Part shown: positions 17,924-26,644 of the stretch, in pieces
How positions within the stretch are numbered: the stretch's first letter is position 1
How the letters are laid out: each line of letters opens with the position of its first letter
Source of the DNA: a bacterium
Lineage (GTDB): Bacteria > Pseudomonadota > Alphaproteobacteria > Acetobacterales > Acetobacteraceae
Assembly (NCBI GenBank): GCA_026224825.1
Contig: JAMFRO010000088.1
Location: forward strand, 83,327-147,326
Reading direction: 5' to 3'
DNA length: 64,000 nt
Translations under genes and position numbers: made by a program
Notes under the pieces: generated by a model
The model's database searches: none
What the model saw: only the letters and a program-made list of their open reading frames with translations
What the model was told of the DNA's origin: nothing

Positions 17924-17967
17924 TACTATTCTCTATTTCGCTAAAAAAGTCGAAATAGGGAATAGTA
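17924..17967. promoter_or_regulatory. Near-perfect 44-bp palindrome between divergent iclR-type and CoA transferase genes
   Basis: Arms 17924-17940 (TACTATTCTCTATTTCG) and 17951-17967 (CGAAATAGGGAATAGTA) pair at 16 of 17 positions around a 10-base spacer. It ends four bases before the CoA transferase start, so a bound protein would block transcription, and the transcript could also fold over the start. A second TATTTCG is at 17891. Most likely the IclR operator. Confidence 0.7.
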
Positions 17968-17971
17968 ATCC

Positions 17972-19201
17972 ATGAACCAACCGCTGACGGGGATCAGAAT
18001 CGTCGAGGTCGCCATGTGGGCCTTCGTCCCGGCAGCAGGCGGCATCCTCTCCGACATGGGGGCCGATGTCATCAAAATCGAGCCGCCCACGGGCGACCCA
18101 CTGCGCGGCTTGCAAACCGGCGGCATGGGCACGGATGCGCATGGCTCCGTCCTCTCCTGGGAGAATTATAACCGCGGCAAACGCAGCATCACGCTGGACC
18201 TGCGCCAGCCGGCGGGTGTTGCGGTACTGTACCAACTGCTCGCGGATGCCGATGTATTCCTCACCAACCTGCTCCCGGCCTCACGGCGCCGCATGGGGAT
18301 CGATGTAGAGGATCTGCGCCCCCGCTTCCCCAACCTCATCTACGCTTTGGGCAGCGCGCTCGGCCGGCATGGCGAGGAATCCGAAAAAGGCGGCTACGAT
18401 TCCATCACCTTCTGGGCGCGCGGCGGCATCGCCTCCTCCATTACCCCAGATGGCACCCCAGAGGGCCCCCCTGAGGCTGGGGATTTCCCCATAGGCCCGC
18501 CAGGTGCCGCATTCGGCGATTGCGCCAGCGCCGCCATGCTGGCCGGCGGCGTCGCCGCCGCCATCGCCCAGCGCGCCATAACGGGCAAAGTCTCGGTGGT
18601 GGATGTATCCCTCCTCGGCGCCAGCATGTGGCTGCTGCAACGTGGCATCACCCAGGCCACCATCGACAACGTGCCGAAATACCCGCGCCCCAAACGCGAG
18701 GGCGGCTACAACCCGCTGGTAAATACCTACCGCACGCGCGATGGACGGCACGTCGCCTTATGCATGCTGCAAGCCCAGCGCTACTGGCCGCAATTCTGCG
18801 CAGTGGCGGGGCTGGCCCCTGATCCGCGTTTCGAGACCGCCGCATTGCGAACCAAAAACATCGCCGCCTGCATCGCCGCACTGGATGCTTTGTTCGCCAG
18901 CAAACCCCTAACCGAATGGCGCGCAATCCTGGCGCGCCAAGACGGCCAATGGGATGTAGTCCAACATGTCGGCGAGCTGAAAGATGACGGCCAGGTCCAG
19001 GCCAACCGCTACCTCCAACCCGTAAATTACGGCGCCGGCCGCAAACTCGACATGGTAAGCGTCCCAATGCAGTTCGACGGCGCCCCTTTACCAGCAAAAC
19101 CAGCACCCGACCTAGGCGCCGATAGCGAAACCATCCTCACCACCCTGGGCTACAACGAGCAGGCCATCATCGACCTCAAAATCGCAGGCATAGTATTTTG
19201 A
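17972..19201 (+). CDS. CaiB/BaiF-family (class III) CoA transferase
   Basis: Transfers CoA between carboxylic acids through an aspartyl-CoA intermediate. The 409 residues fit the family. Visible are the N-terminal GIRIVEVAMWAFVPAAGGILSDMGADV, IKIEPPTGDPLR, and the likely catalytic Asp in AAFGDCASA near residue 183. It would activate the acid made by the upstream dehydrogenases. Its stop overlaps the TTG start of the DUF35 gene. No good ribosome site is seen; the palindrome occupies that place, which hints at leader control. Confidence 0.9.
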   Translation: MNQPLTGIRIVEVAMWAFVPAAGGILSDMGADVIKIEPPTGDPLRGLQTGGMGTDAHGSVLSWENYNRGKRSITLDLRQPAGVAVLYQLLADADVFLTNLLPASRRRMGIDVEDLRPRFPNLIYALGSALGRHGEESEKGGYDSITFWARGGIASSITPDGTPEGPPEAGDFPIGPPGAAFGDCASAAMLAGGVAAAIAQRAITGKVSVVDVSLLGASMWLLQRGITQATIDNVPKYPRPKREGGYNPLVNTYRTRDGRHVALCMLQAQRYWPQFCAVAGLAPDPRFETAALRTKNIAACIAALDALFASKPLTEWRAILARQDGQWDVVQHVGELKDDGQVQANRYLQPVNYGAGRKLDMVSVPMQFDGAPLPAKPAPDLGADSETILTTLGYNEQAIIDLKIAGIVF

Positions 19202-19596
19202 CCCGCCAACTCCCCGCCCTCGACCCCGATACGGAATTCTTCTGGAAAGCCGGCGCACAAGGGCGGCTGCAAATCTGCCGCTGCCAATCCTGCACCCGCT
19301 ACATCCACCCGCCTCTACCGCGCTGCCCGGCATGCGGCGGCGGCACCGCCCCAAGCCAAGTCTCCGGCAAAGCCCGCATCGCCAGCTACACGATCAACGA
19401 GCAACCCTGGCAACGCGGCCTCGCCGTTCCTTACGTTTTTGCTGCCGTCGAGCTGGTGGAACAGCCAGAACTATACGTACTGACCAACATCATCGCCTGC
19501 CCGGCGCAAACCTTACGCATCGGCCTGGATGTCGAAGTCACATTCGAACAGCAGGAAGAATTCTACCTCCCCTTGTTCCGGCCCGCCAATGGTTGA
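19198..19596 (+). CDS. DUF35 OB-fold protein with rubredoxin-like zinc ribbon
   Basis: A 132-residue partner protein of thiolase-like enzymes. The zinc ribbon is Cys29-x2-Cys32 and Cys43-x2-Cys46, followed by an OB-fold with ASYTINEQPW and a central VFAAVELVEQPELYVLTNI. It starts on TTG overlapping the CoA transferase stop and itself overlaps the next gene by eight bases, a tight coupling that argues for a stable complex with the downstream protein. In steroid side-chain breakdown the equivalent pair is ChsH2/Ltp2; here the substrate is unknown. Confidence 0.88.
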   Translation: MTRQLPALDPDTEFFWKAGAQGRLQICRCQSCTRYIHPPLPRCPACGGGTAPSQVSGKARIASYTINEQPWQRGLAVPYVFAAVELVEQPELYVLTNIIACPAQTLRIGLDVEVTFEQQEEFYLPLFRPANG

Positions 19597-20752
19597 GTAC
19601 CCCGAAAAATCCGTCCGCATCTCCGGCGCCGGCCAATCCGCCGTCGGCCGTCCCTCCACGCGCAGCGCGCTCCAACTCACCCTCGATGCCTGCCAAGCCG
19701 CAATCACCGACGCCGGCCTAACCCCCGCCGACATAGACGGCCTCACAACCTACCCCGGCCCCGTCGGCGAGGGCGGTTTCTCGCCCGTAGGCGCCACAGA
19801 AACAATGCTGGCCCTAGGCCTGACCCCCACCTGGGTCGGCGCCTCCACCGAGGGCCACGCCCACATGGGCGCCATCATCAGCGCCATCCAGGCCATCGCC
19901 AGCGGCCTGTGCCGGCACGTACTGGTGTTCCGCACCGTGGCCGAGGCCAGCGCCAGAGCACGCACGAAAAACGCCAGCCCAACGGGCCGCGCCACGCGCG
20001 GCAACGCCTGGACAGCCCCTTTCAACGCCCTGTCGCCCGCGCATATCTACGCCCTCTATGCCCAGGCCTATTTCACCAAATACAACGCCACCCCCACCCA
20101 ACTCGGCGCCATCGCCGTCAACAGCCGCGCCATGGCCGCCCTCAACCCCAACGCCATCTACCGCGCCCCCATCACCATCGATGACTACCTAGCCTCCCGC
20201 ATCATCACCTCGCCCCTGCGCCTCTACGATTGCGACACCCACATAGACGGCTCCACCGCCATCCTCCTCTCCCACCGCGACGCCGCCCGCGACCTGCCCC
20301 GCCCACCCATCGAAATCGAATCCATGGGCATGGCCCTCGGCGGCATCGGCTTCGGCCTGCACAAAGGCGATTTCACAACCCTCCCAGCAGATGCCGCAGG
20401 AAGAATGTTATGGTCGCGCACGGACTTAACCCCGAATGATCTAGACATTGCCCAAATTTACGACGGCTTCTCAATCCTCACCCTGCTATGGATGGAAAGC
20501 CTCGGCATCTGCAAACGCGGCGAAGCAGCCTCCTTCGTCGAAGGCTGCACCCGCATCGGCCTCGGCGCAAAAATGCCCCTGAACACCAGCGGCGGCCAGC
20601 TCTCCGCCGGGCGCTTCCACGGCTACGGCCACATCTTCGAAGCCTGCGAGCAACTCTGGAACCGCGCCGGCGCACGCCAGGTACCAAATGCAAAAACCTG
20701 CGTCGTCGCCACTGGCGGTTTCGGCTACGGCGCGCTGCTTTTAAGGAAGTGA
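19589..20752 (+). CDS. Thiolase-like protein of the SCP2/lipid-transfer (Ltp2-like) type
   Basis: A 387-residue thiolase-fold protein. The start at 19589 is chosen for its overlap with the DUF35 gene. C-terminal thiolase features are visible: NTSGGQLSAGRFHGYGH and CVVATGGFGYGA. At the position of the nucleophilic Cys, near residue 84, the chain reads WVGASTEGHAHMG with no cysteine. Family members lacking it, such as Ltp2, act as retro-aldolases with their DUF35 partner rather than as thiolases. Either an aldol or Claisen cleavage in the final step of the cluster is possible; the aldolase reading is an inference. Confidence 0.82.
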   Translation: MVEYPEKSVRISGAGQSAVGRPSTRSALQLTLDACQAAITDAGLTPADIDGLTTYPGPVGEGGFSPVGATETMLALGLTPTWVGASTEGHAHMGAIISAIQAIASGLCRHVLVFRTVAEASARARTKNASPTGRATRGNAWTAPFNALSPAHIYALYAQAYFTKYNATPTQLGAIAVNSRAMAALNPNAIYRAPITIDDYLASRIITSPLRLYDCDTHIDGSTAILLSHRDAARDLPRPPIEIESMGMALGGIGFGLHKGDFTTLPADAAGRMLWSRTDLTPNDLDIAQIYDGFSILTLLWMESLGICKRGEAASFVEGCTRIGLGAKMPLNTSGGQLSAGRFHGYGHIFEACEQLWNRAGARQVPNAKTCVVATGGFGYGALLLRK

Positions 20753-20872
20753 GCAGCTACTTTTTTGAAAAAAAGTAGCCAAAAAACTTTTGCTCCTGTG
20801 GGCGTTATAACACCCACAGGAGCAAAAGTTCTTGGTGCAGCTTTTTTCAAAAAGCTGCTGCTTACGCCCAGC
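20750..20872. terminator. Nested palindrome serving as bidirectional terminator between convergent genes
   Basis: Inner arms 20785-20802 and 20813-20830 (AACTTTTGCTCCTGTGGG and complement) are perfect with a 10-base loop; outer arms AGCAGC...TTTTTTGAAAAA pair more loosely across the whole segment. It fills the gap between the thiolase-like gene and dld. The right part, AAAGTTcTTGGT...GCTTTTTTCAAAAAGC, recurs at 38862-38895. Confidence 0.8.
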
Positions 20873-22544
20873 ACACACGCTTGGACGTACCCCCAATCCC
20901 CGGGTTAAAACAATTGCAGGGATCCAGCGCCCGGTAATGCGCCGCCAGCGCCGGCTTGGCCTTATACAAATGCCCCACATTATGCTCAGCCGGATATTCC
21001 GCCCCCCGCGCATCCAGCAGCGTCCACATGCGGTGCTCAATCGCCACCGGATCATGCCCTTTGGCGATGATATAATCCTGGTGAAACACATGGCAGAAAA
21101 AATGCCCATAATAGAGTTTCAGCATGATAGGTGCTGCAACATCCGCAGGCAGATGCTCCTCCCATTCCACATCATCCCGGCGCAGCGCGATATCCAACGC
21201 CACAATATCCTCGACAATATCCCGATGCATGGCCCGGTACCGCACCGCCGCCCCAGCCACGGCAAAGCGATGCAGAAAGGCCTTGGCGCCTTCCTCATCC
21301 GTACACTCGAAAAAATCCCCGGTAGGGCCAGACAGATTCTGTTCCAACCAGCCCCGCGCCTCCGCAATACCCTCGCCGGACATCTTCAACAGCAGGTGAT
21401 GCTCGAAACGATCCCGATACGCCAGCATCCGCCCCGGCAGGTGCTGCGGAAAAAACTTTGCCGCGGCCTGCATCAGCCGATCGGAAAAATCGCGCGGCAG
21501 GAAGCGGATGCGGCTGGCCACCGAATCAAACCGGGCCTTCAGCGTAAACAAAGCAGGCAACCGGTCCGTGCCGAGCTTCTCGATGGCCAGAAACATATCC
21601 TTGCCATAACGCGCCGCAATATCGAACGCATCACGATGAATATACTCACCCGCCACCGGCAGGTTTTGAAAATTCTCCAGAATATGCCGGCGAATTTCCG
21701 TAAGCTCATCGGCACTATTGCTGCCGATATAAAACACAGAAGTCTTCTCATCCCGCGCAAAACTATCCAGCCGCACAGCAAACAGCGCAATCTTACCCGC
21801 ACTCCCGGAGGCCTCGAACAACCGGCGCGGATCAGCATTAAACCGCGCCGGGGTGGGTGCTGCAATATTCCGCACATGCGTGGCATAATCAGGGTCCGAC
21901 GCAGCCCGATCCACCGGATGCTCGATCTCCTCGGGGCCAAAATCCCCTGCCTCCAGCCGCCGCAAAATCTCTTCCGGCTCATCCCCCAAAAGCAAGCCGA
22001 GATGATTGACCAGCTCCAGTCGATTGCCCGCATTCACCCGCGCATAAAGAGCAAGCTGCGAGAATGCCGGCCCACGGCGGATAAGCGCCCCACCCGAATT
22101 ATTACAGATACCACCTGCAACGCTCGCGCCCAAGCAGGAAGACCCAATAACCGAATGCGGCTCACGCCCCAGCGGCCGCAAAAACCTCTCCAACTGAAAC
22201 AAAGTAACCCCAGGCAGGCAAACAACCTGCGCCGCACCAGGCAGGAGCAGAATCCCGCCAATGCGCATGGCGTTGATGATCACCACCGGCCGCCCATAAT
22301 CATCGCCATCCGGCGTAGAGCCACCGGTCAGCCCCGTATTGGCCGCCTGCATGATAATGGCGACCCCAGCCGCGTGGCACGCGCCAAGTACGCGCCATTG
22401 CTCCACCAAACTCCCAGGCCGCGCCACAGCCAGCACACTACCCTCGCCGAAACGAAACCCAGTGCAAAACCGCGCCGTCCGCGCCCCCGTGAGCACATGC
22501 CGTGCCCCCAGTATAGCGCGGAGTTGGGCAACCAGTTCACTCAT
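20862..22544 (-). CDS. dld: FAD-dependent D-lactate dehydrogenase, quinone-linked (Dld type)
   Basis: Oxidises D-lactate to pyruvate and passes electrons to the quinone pool at the inner membrane. The 560 residues match the E. coli Dld type. The FAD-binding domain shows QAANTGLTGGSTPDGDDYGR, SCLGASVAGGICNNSGGALI and RRGPAF; the middle domain has EKTSVFYIGSN and the C-terminal part HVFHQDYIIAKG. It follows the acyl-CoA dehydrogenase gene by 9 bases on the same strand, an unusual position for it at the end of a beta-oxidation operon. Confidence 0.9.
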   Translation of the reverse strand: MSELVAQLRAILGARHVLTGARTARFCTGFRFGEGSVLAVARPGSLVEQWRVLGACHAAGVAIIMQAANTGLTGGSTPDGDDYGRPVVIINAMRIGGILLLPGAAQVVCLPGVTLFQLERFLRPLGREPHSVIGSSCLGASVAGGICNNSGGALIRRGPAFSQLALYARVNAGNRLELVNHLGLLLGDEPEEILRRLEAGDFGPEEIEHPVDRAASDPDYATHVRNIAAPTPARFNADPRRLFEASGSAGKIALFAVRLDSFARDEKTSVFYIGSNSADELTEIRRHILENFQNLPVAGEYIHRDAFDIAARYGKDMFLAIEKLGTDRLPALFTLKARFDSVASRIRFLPRDFSDRLMQAAAKFFPQHLPGRMLAYRDRFEHHLLLKMSGEGIAEARGWLEQNLSGPTGDFFECTDEEGAKAFLHRFAVAGAAVRYRAMHRDIVEDIVALDIALRRDDVEWEEHLPADVAAPIMLKLYYGHFFCHVFHQDYIIAKGHDPVAIEHRMWTLLDARGAEYPAEHNVGHLYKAKPALAAHYRALDPCNCFNPGIGGTSKRVCWA

Positions 22545-22553
22545 ACCGGCAGG

Positions 22554-24329
22554 CTAGAACGCAGCCTCTTCCATGTCCATCAACGACGCCTTACCCGCCT
22601 TGATGGTGAACAGCAGCGCCCCCGCCTGCGGCAGAATCCGCTCCATAAAGAACCGCGCCGTGCCGATCTTGGCACCGTAAAATTCATCCTCCGTGCCACC
22701 CAGTTTTTCCACCGCAAGCACGGCCGCGCGCACCCACATAAAGCCCAGCGCCACCAGCCCGAACAGCCGCAAATAATCCGTCGCCGCCGCCCCCGCCTCC
22801 TCAGGATCGCTCAACCCCTTCTCGGCAATAAACGCAGTGGCCAACTGCAACGCGCCAAACCCGCGCGCATAACCCTGCACCATCTTGCCCAACAGCGGAT
22901 GGTTGCTGTTCGCCTCAATGAACTCCGAAACGGGATGAAAAAACCGCCGCAAACTCCGCCCCATATTCGCCGGCAGTTTACGCCCCACGAGGTCGAGCGC
23001 CTGCACCCCATTGGTGCCCTCATAAATCATCGCAATCCGCGAATCCCGCGCCAACTGCTCAACGCCATGGTCGCGTATATACCCATGCCCGCCATAGGTC
23101 TGAATGGCGAGGTTAGCGCTCTCAAACCCAAGATCAGTAAACAGCGCCTTCACCACCGGCGTCAGCAGCGCTACAAACTCCTCCGCCTCGGCGCGCTCCA
23201 CCGGGTCAGCCGCCAGCGCCGCCCTATCCATAGCCTGCGCCACCCACACGCACAGCGCGCGGCAGCCCTCGTTGTTGGCGCGCATCGTCAGCAGCATCCG
23301 GCGAATATCCGGATGCACAATCAACGGATCAGCCGCCTTATCCGGATATTTTACACCCGAAAGAGAGCGCCCCTGCAACCGGTCCTTCGCATAGGCCACC
23401 GCACTCTGGTAAGCCGTCTCGCCAATCCCCAGCCCCTGCGTGCCCACGGAGAGCCGCTCGCTGTTCATCATCACGAACATCGCCTGCATGCCCCTATGCG
23501 GCGCCCCCACGATCCAGCCAGTGGCATCATCAAAATTCAACTGGCATGTAGCCGAAGCTTTCAAACCCATCTTATGCTCGATGGCCGCACAGGACACGCC
23601 ATTGCGCACCCCCGGTCTGCCATCCGCATCCGGCAAAAACTTCGGCACCAGAAACAGCGATATGCCCTTCACCCCGGCCGGCGCATCCGGCAGCCGCGCC
23701 AGCACAAGGTGAATAATATTCTCGGTGAGATCATGTTCCCCAGCCGAAATAAAAATCTTAGCCCCTGAAATCCGGTAACTGCCATCCCCCTGCGGCACAG
23801 CCTTCGTGCGCAGCAGGCCGAGATCCGTCCCGCAATGCGGCTCAGTCAAACACATGGTGCCCGACCATTCCCCAGACACCATCTTCGGCAGATAAAAATC
23901 CTTCAACTCATCCGAACCATGGCTCTCCAGCGCCAGCGAGGCGCCGTGCGTCAGCCCAGGATAAAGCCCGAAGGAAAGATTGGTGGAGCAGATCATTTCC
24001 TCCACCAGTTTCGCCACAGTCTCCGGCGCACCCTGGCCACCGTATTTCTGCGCCGCATTCAGCGCCCCCCAACCGGATTCCGTAAACCCCTTATAGGCAT
24101 CCTTGAATCCGGCGGGCGTACGCACCACGCCATTTTCATAATGACAGCCTTCAACATCGCCAGGCGCATTCAGCGGCAGCAGCACCTCGGTACAGAATTT
24201 CGCCGCCTCTTCCAAAATCGTATCGGCGAGTTCCTGGGTAAACTCTTCCTGCCCCGGCAGCGGTGCCGCGCCGTGCAGCTCGTGCAGCACAAAGCGCATG
24301 TCACGCAAAGGTGCGTTGTAAGTTTGCAT
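22554..24329 (-). CDS. Acyl-CoA dehydrogenase (long form with extra C-terminal domain)
   Basis: Introduces the trans-2 double bond in fatty acyl-CoA with FAD, passing electrons to ETF. At 591 residues it is the long ACAD type. Motifs include MCLTEPHCGTDLGLLRTKA for the FAD/substrate loop, ISGAKIFISAGEHDL, and QTYGGHGYIRDHGVEQLARDSRIAMIYEGTNGVQ near residue 440, the conserved C-terminal ACAD block. Eleven bases after the HCDH-ECH gene, with AGGGAGCAGGAAC before the ATG. Long-chain specificity is suggested by the flanking genes only. Confidence 0.93.
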   Translation of the reverse strand: MQTYNAPLRDMRFVLHELHGAAPLPGQEEFTQELADTILEEAAKFCTEVLLPLNAPGDVEGCHYENGVVRTPAGFKDAYKGFTESGWGALNAAQKYGGQGAPETVAKLVEEMICSTNLSFGLYPGLTHGASLALESHGSDELKDFYLPKMVSGEWSGTMCLTEPHCGTDLGLLRTKAVPQGDGSYRISGAKIFISAGEHDLTENIIHLVLARLPDAPAGVKGISLFLVPKFLPDADGRPGVRNGVSCAAIEHKMGLKASATCQLNFDDATGWIVGAPHRGMQAMFVMMNSERLSVGTQGLGIGETAYQSAVAYAKDRLQGRSLSGVKYPDKAADPLIVHPDIRRMLLTMRANNEGCRALCVWVAQAMDRAALAADPVERAEAEEFVALLTPVVKALFTDLGFESANLAIQTYGGHGYIRDHGVEQLARDSRIAMIYEGTNGVQALDLVGRKLPANMGRSLRRFFHPVSEFIEANSNHPLLGKMVQGYARGFGALQLATAFIAEKGLSDPEEAGAAATDYLRLFGLVALGFMWVRAAVLAVEKLGGTEDEFYGAKIGTARFFMERILPQAGALLFTIKAGKASLMDMEEAAF

Positions 24330-24340
24330 GTTCCTGCTCC

Positions 24341-26644
24341 CTAATTGCGCAAAGGCTTGCCGGTCGTCAGCATCGTCTCAATGCGCGCCAGCGTGCCCGG
24401 GTTTTTGATCAAACGTATAAACGCAGCGCGTTCCAGCTCAAGGATTCTCGCCTCAGTCACCTCGTCGATGATATCCGCATCACCACCCGAGAGCACCCCA
24501 GCCAGCTCGCCCGCCACCACCATATCGTATGTCGTGGCCACGCCCTTGCGCCTGAAATCATCAGCAGCGATGCCCATGGACACCGCACCCGAAACGCCCG
24601 GCAGTTTGTACGTCGGCGGCACAGGCGGCACATATCCCTCCACCAGGCTAAGCGCACGCGCCTTGGCATCGGCCAGCAGCCGGTCGCGGTTCATGGAAAT
24701 CCCATCATCAGCCCGCAGGAACAAATATTCCTTGGCTTCAGCAGCAGATTTCGAAACAGTAGCGGTACTCACAATCTCAAATACTTTTGAGGCCGCAGGC
24801 ATCGGCCCATGCGGCATTTTCGGATGCGCCGCCCAACGCGCCAGCATCTCAGAGCACCCGCCCCAGGCCGGCACCAGCCCCACACCGCATTCCACCAGCC
24901 CGATATAAGCCTCGGCATGCGCCTGCACAGCAGAGGAGTGCAACAGAATTTCGCAGCCCCCGCCAAGCGCCATGCCAAACGGTGCGGCCACGGTCGGGAA
25001 AGGCGCGTATTTCAGCTTTTTGTAAATGGTATGTCCCGCCGCCACCAGTTTCTCAATCTCACCCCATGCCGCGATATTGGCGGCAAACAGAGCGAGCCCG
25101 AGGTTTGCACCGGCGGAAAAATTCTGCCCCTCATTATAAATCACCAGTGCCCTATGCGCCTTGGGCACCAGATCAATCGTCTGATTCAACAGTTCAAGAT
25201 TCTGCGCATCCAGCGAATTGCTCTTGGAGGTATACTCAAAGCACAATACCCCATCGCCAACATCCCAGACGGAAGCTGAAGAATTCTTCAACACCGGCTT
25301 ACCCGCCCGCTTCACATCCTCCAGCAGCAGCACACCCTCAGCCCGCGTCAGCGCATGATAAGCCCCATCCGCCCCGAGATATTCGCGCGCGCCCCCCTGC
25401 AACCGGTAAAACTTCTTACCCTTAGCCGCAGCCAGAAACGCCGGTACCGCAAACCCGTCCTTCGCCAATTTCGCGGCCAGCGCCTCGGCCCCAATCAGAT
25501 CGATCAGCTCAAACGGCCCCCAGCGCCAGTTATAACCCAGCCGCATCGCCGCATCGATTGCACCGATATCATCCGCCGCATCACCCACCAGGCTCGCCGC
25601 ATAACTCAGCGTCTGCCCCAGCACGCGCCACGCATAACGCGCCGCCTTGCTGTCCAGCCCCAGCAACTTACCAAGCTTCAGCTCCGCCTCAGGCAAATTC
25701 GCCTTCCGCACAGCCCGGTACTCACCGCTGGCCAGATCAATCGCCTCGCGCCCCTTCTCGCCTCTACGGTAAAACCCGCCCTTGCCCTTACGGCCAATAT
25801 AGCCATCCGCAATCATCTTCTTAATCAACGGCACATCACGGTTGGCGGCATGAAACGCATCACCCGCCGGCAGCGTCGCCCCCAGGCTCGCATTAATATG
25901 CGGCATCAAATCCAGCCCCACCAGATCGATCAGTCCGAACACGCCGGTTTTGGGAATCCCCAAAGGCTTGCTCATCACCGCATCGGCATCTTCAATGTCC
26001 AGCCCAGCGTCAATCGCCTCAATCACGCCCAGCATCAACCAGTACACGCCCAGCCGGTTGGCAATAAACCCTGGCGAATCCTTGGTCCGCACAATGGTCT
26101 TACCCAAACGCACATCGGCAAACCGCTCCACATCCGCGGCCAGCCCAGCATCCGTCCCCGCCCCGCTCACCAACTCCAGCAACCGCATATAGCGCGGCGG
26201 GTTGAAGAAATGCGTGATCACGAAATCACGCGCAAACCCCGCTCCCAGCCCCTCAACCAGTTTTGCCAGCGGAATGGTGGAGGTGTTGGACGATACCGCA
26301 CAACCCGGCTTGCGCACCGTCTCAATCTTGCGGTACAAATCCTGCTTTATATCCAGCCGTTCAACGATGGCCTCAACAATCCAGTCCACATCAGCAAGCT
26401 TACCGAGATCATCCTCAATATTCCCCGGCGTCACCAGCCTGGCAGCGCCCTTGGACATGAACGGCGCCGGGTCCGTCTTCAACATCTTGGCAATCGCCCC
26501 CTCGGCCAACGCATTCCGCGTTTTGGCCCCCGCAGGCACAATATCCAGCAAAAACACCGGCACACCGGCATTGGCAAACTGCGCGGCAATGGCGGCACCC
26601 ATGGTGCCCGCACCAATCACCGCCGCTTTACGTATCTCGCCCAT
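24341..26644 (-). CDS. Fused 3-hydroxyacyl-CoA dehydrogenase / enoyl-CoA hydratase
   Basis: Two consecutive beta-oxidation activities in one 767-residue protein. The NAD-binding HCDH domain comes first (AAVIGAGTMGAAIAAQFANAG at the N terminus, then HFFNPPRYMRLLE and ADVRLGKTIVRTKDSPGFIANR) and the crotonase-fold domain follows from about residue 460 (NFSAGANLGLAL, GMALGGGCEIL). This order is that of FadN-like proteins rather than FadB/FadJ. The start at 26644 overlaps the thiolase stop as ATGA, which decides it over an upstream in-frame start. Confidence 0.93.
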   Translation of the reverse strand: MGEIRKAAVIGAGTMGAAIAAQFANAGVPVFLLDIVPAGAKTRNALAEGAIAKMLKTDPAPFMSKGAARLVTPGNIEDDLGKLADVDWIVEAIVERLDIKQDLYRKIETVRKPGCAVSSNTSTIPLAKLVEGLGAGFARDFVITHFFNPPRYMRLLELVSGAGTDAGLAADVERFADVRLGKTIVRTKDSPGFIANRLGVYWLMLGVIEAIDAGLDIEDADAVMSKPLGIPKTGVFGLIDLVGLDLMPHINASLGATLPAGDAFHAANRDVPLIKKMIADGYIGRKGKGGFYRRGEKGREAIDLASGEYRAVRKANLPEAELKLGKLLGLDSKAARYAWRVLGQTLSYAASLVGDAADDIGAIDAAMRLGYNWRWGPFELIDLIGAEALAAKLAKDGFAVPAFLAAAKGKKFYRLQGGAREYLGADGAYHALTRAEGVLLLEDVKRAGKPVLKNSSASVWDVGDGVLCFEYTSKSNSLDAQNLELLNQTIDLVPKAHRALVIYNEGQNFSAGANLGLALFAANIAAWGEIEKLVAAGHTIYKKLKYAPFPTVAAPFGMALGGGCEILLHSSAVQAHAEAYIGLVECGVGLVPAWGGCSEMLARWAAHPKMPHGPMPAASKVFEIVSTATVSKSAAEAKEYLFLRADDGISMNRDRLLADAKARALSLVEGYVPPVPPTYKLPGVSGAVSMGIAADDFRRKGVATTYDMVVAGELAGVLSGGDADIIDEVTEARILELERAAFIRLIKNPGTLARIETMLTTGKPLRN

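Noticed and set aside
20832..23768. A 978-codon open frame on the plus strand opposite dld and the acyl-CoA dehydrogenase gene
   Set aside because: It is Arg/His/Pro-rich with no recognisable domain, and both minus-strand genes have full family signatures. High GC leaves antisense frames open.
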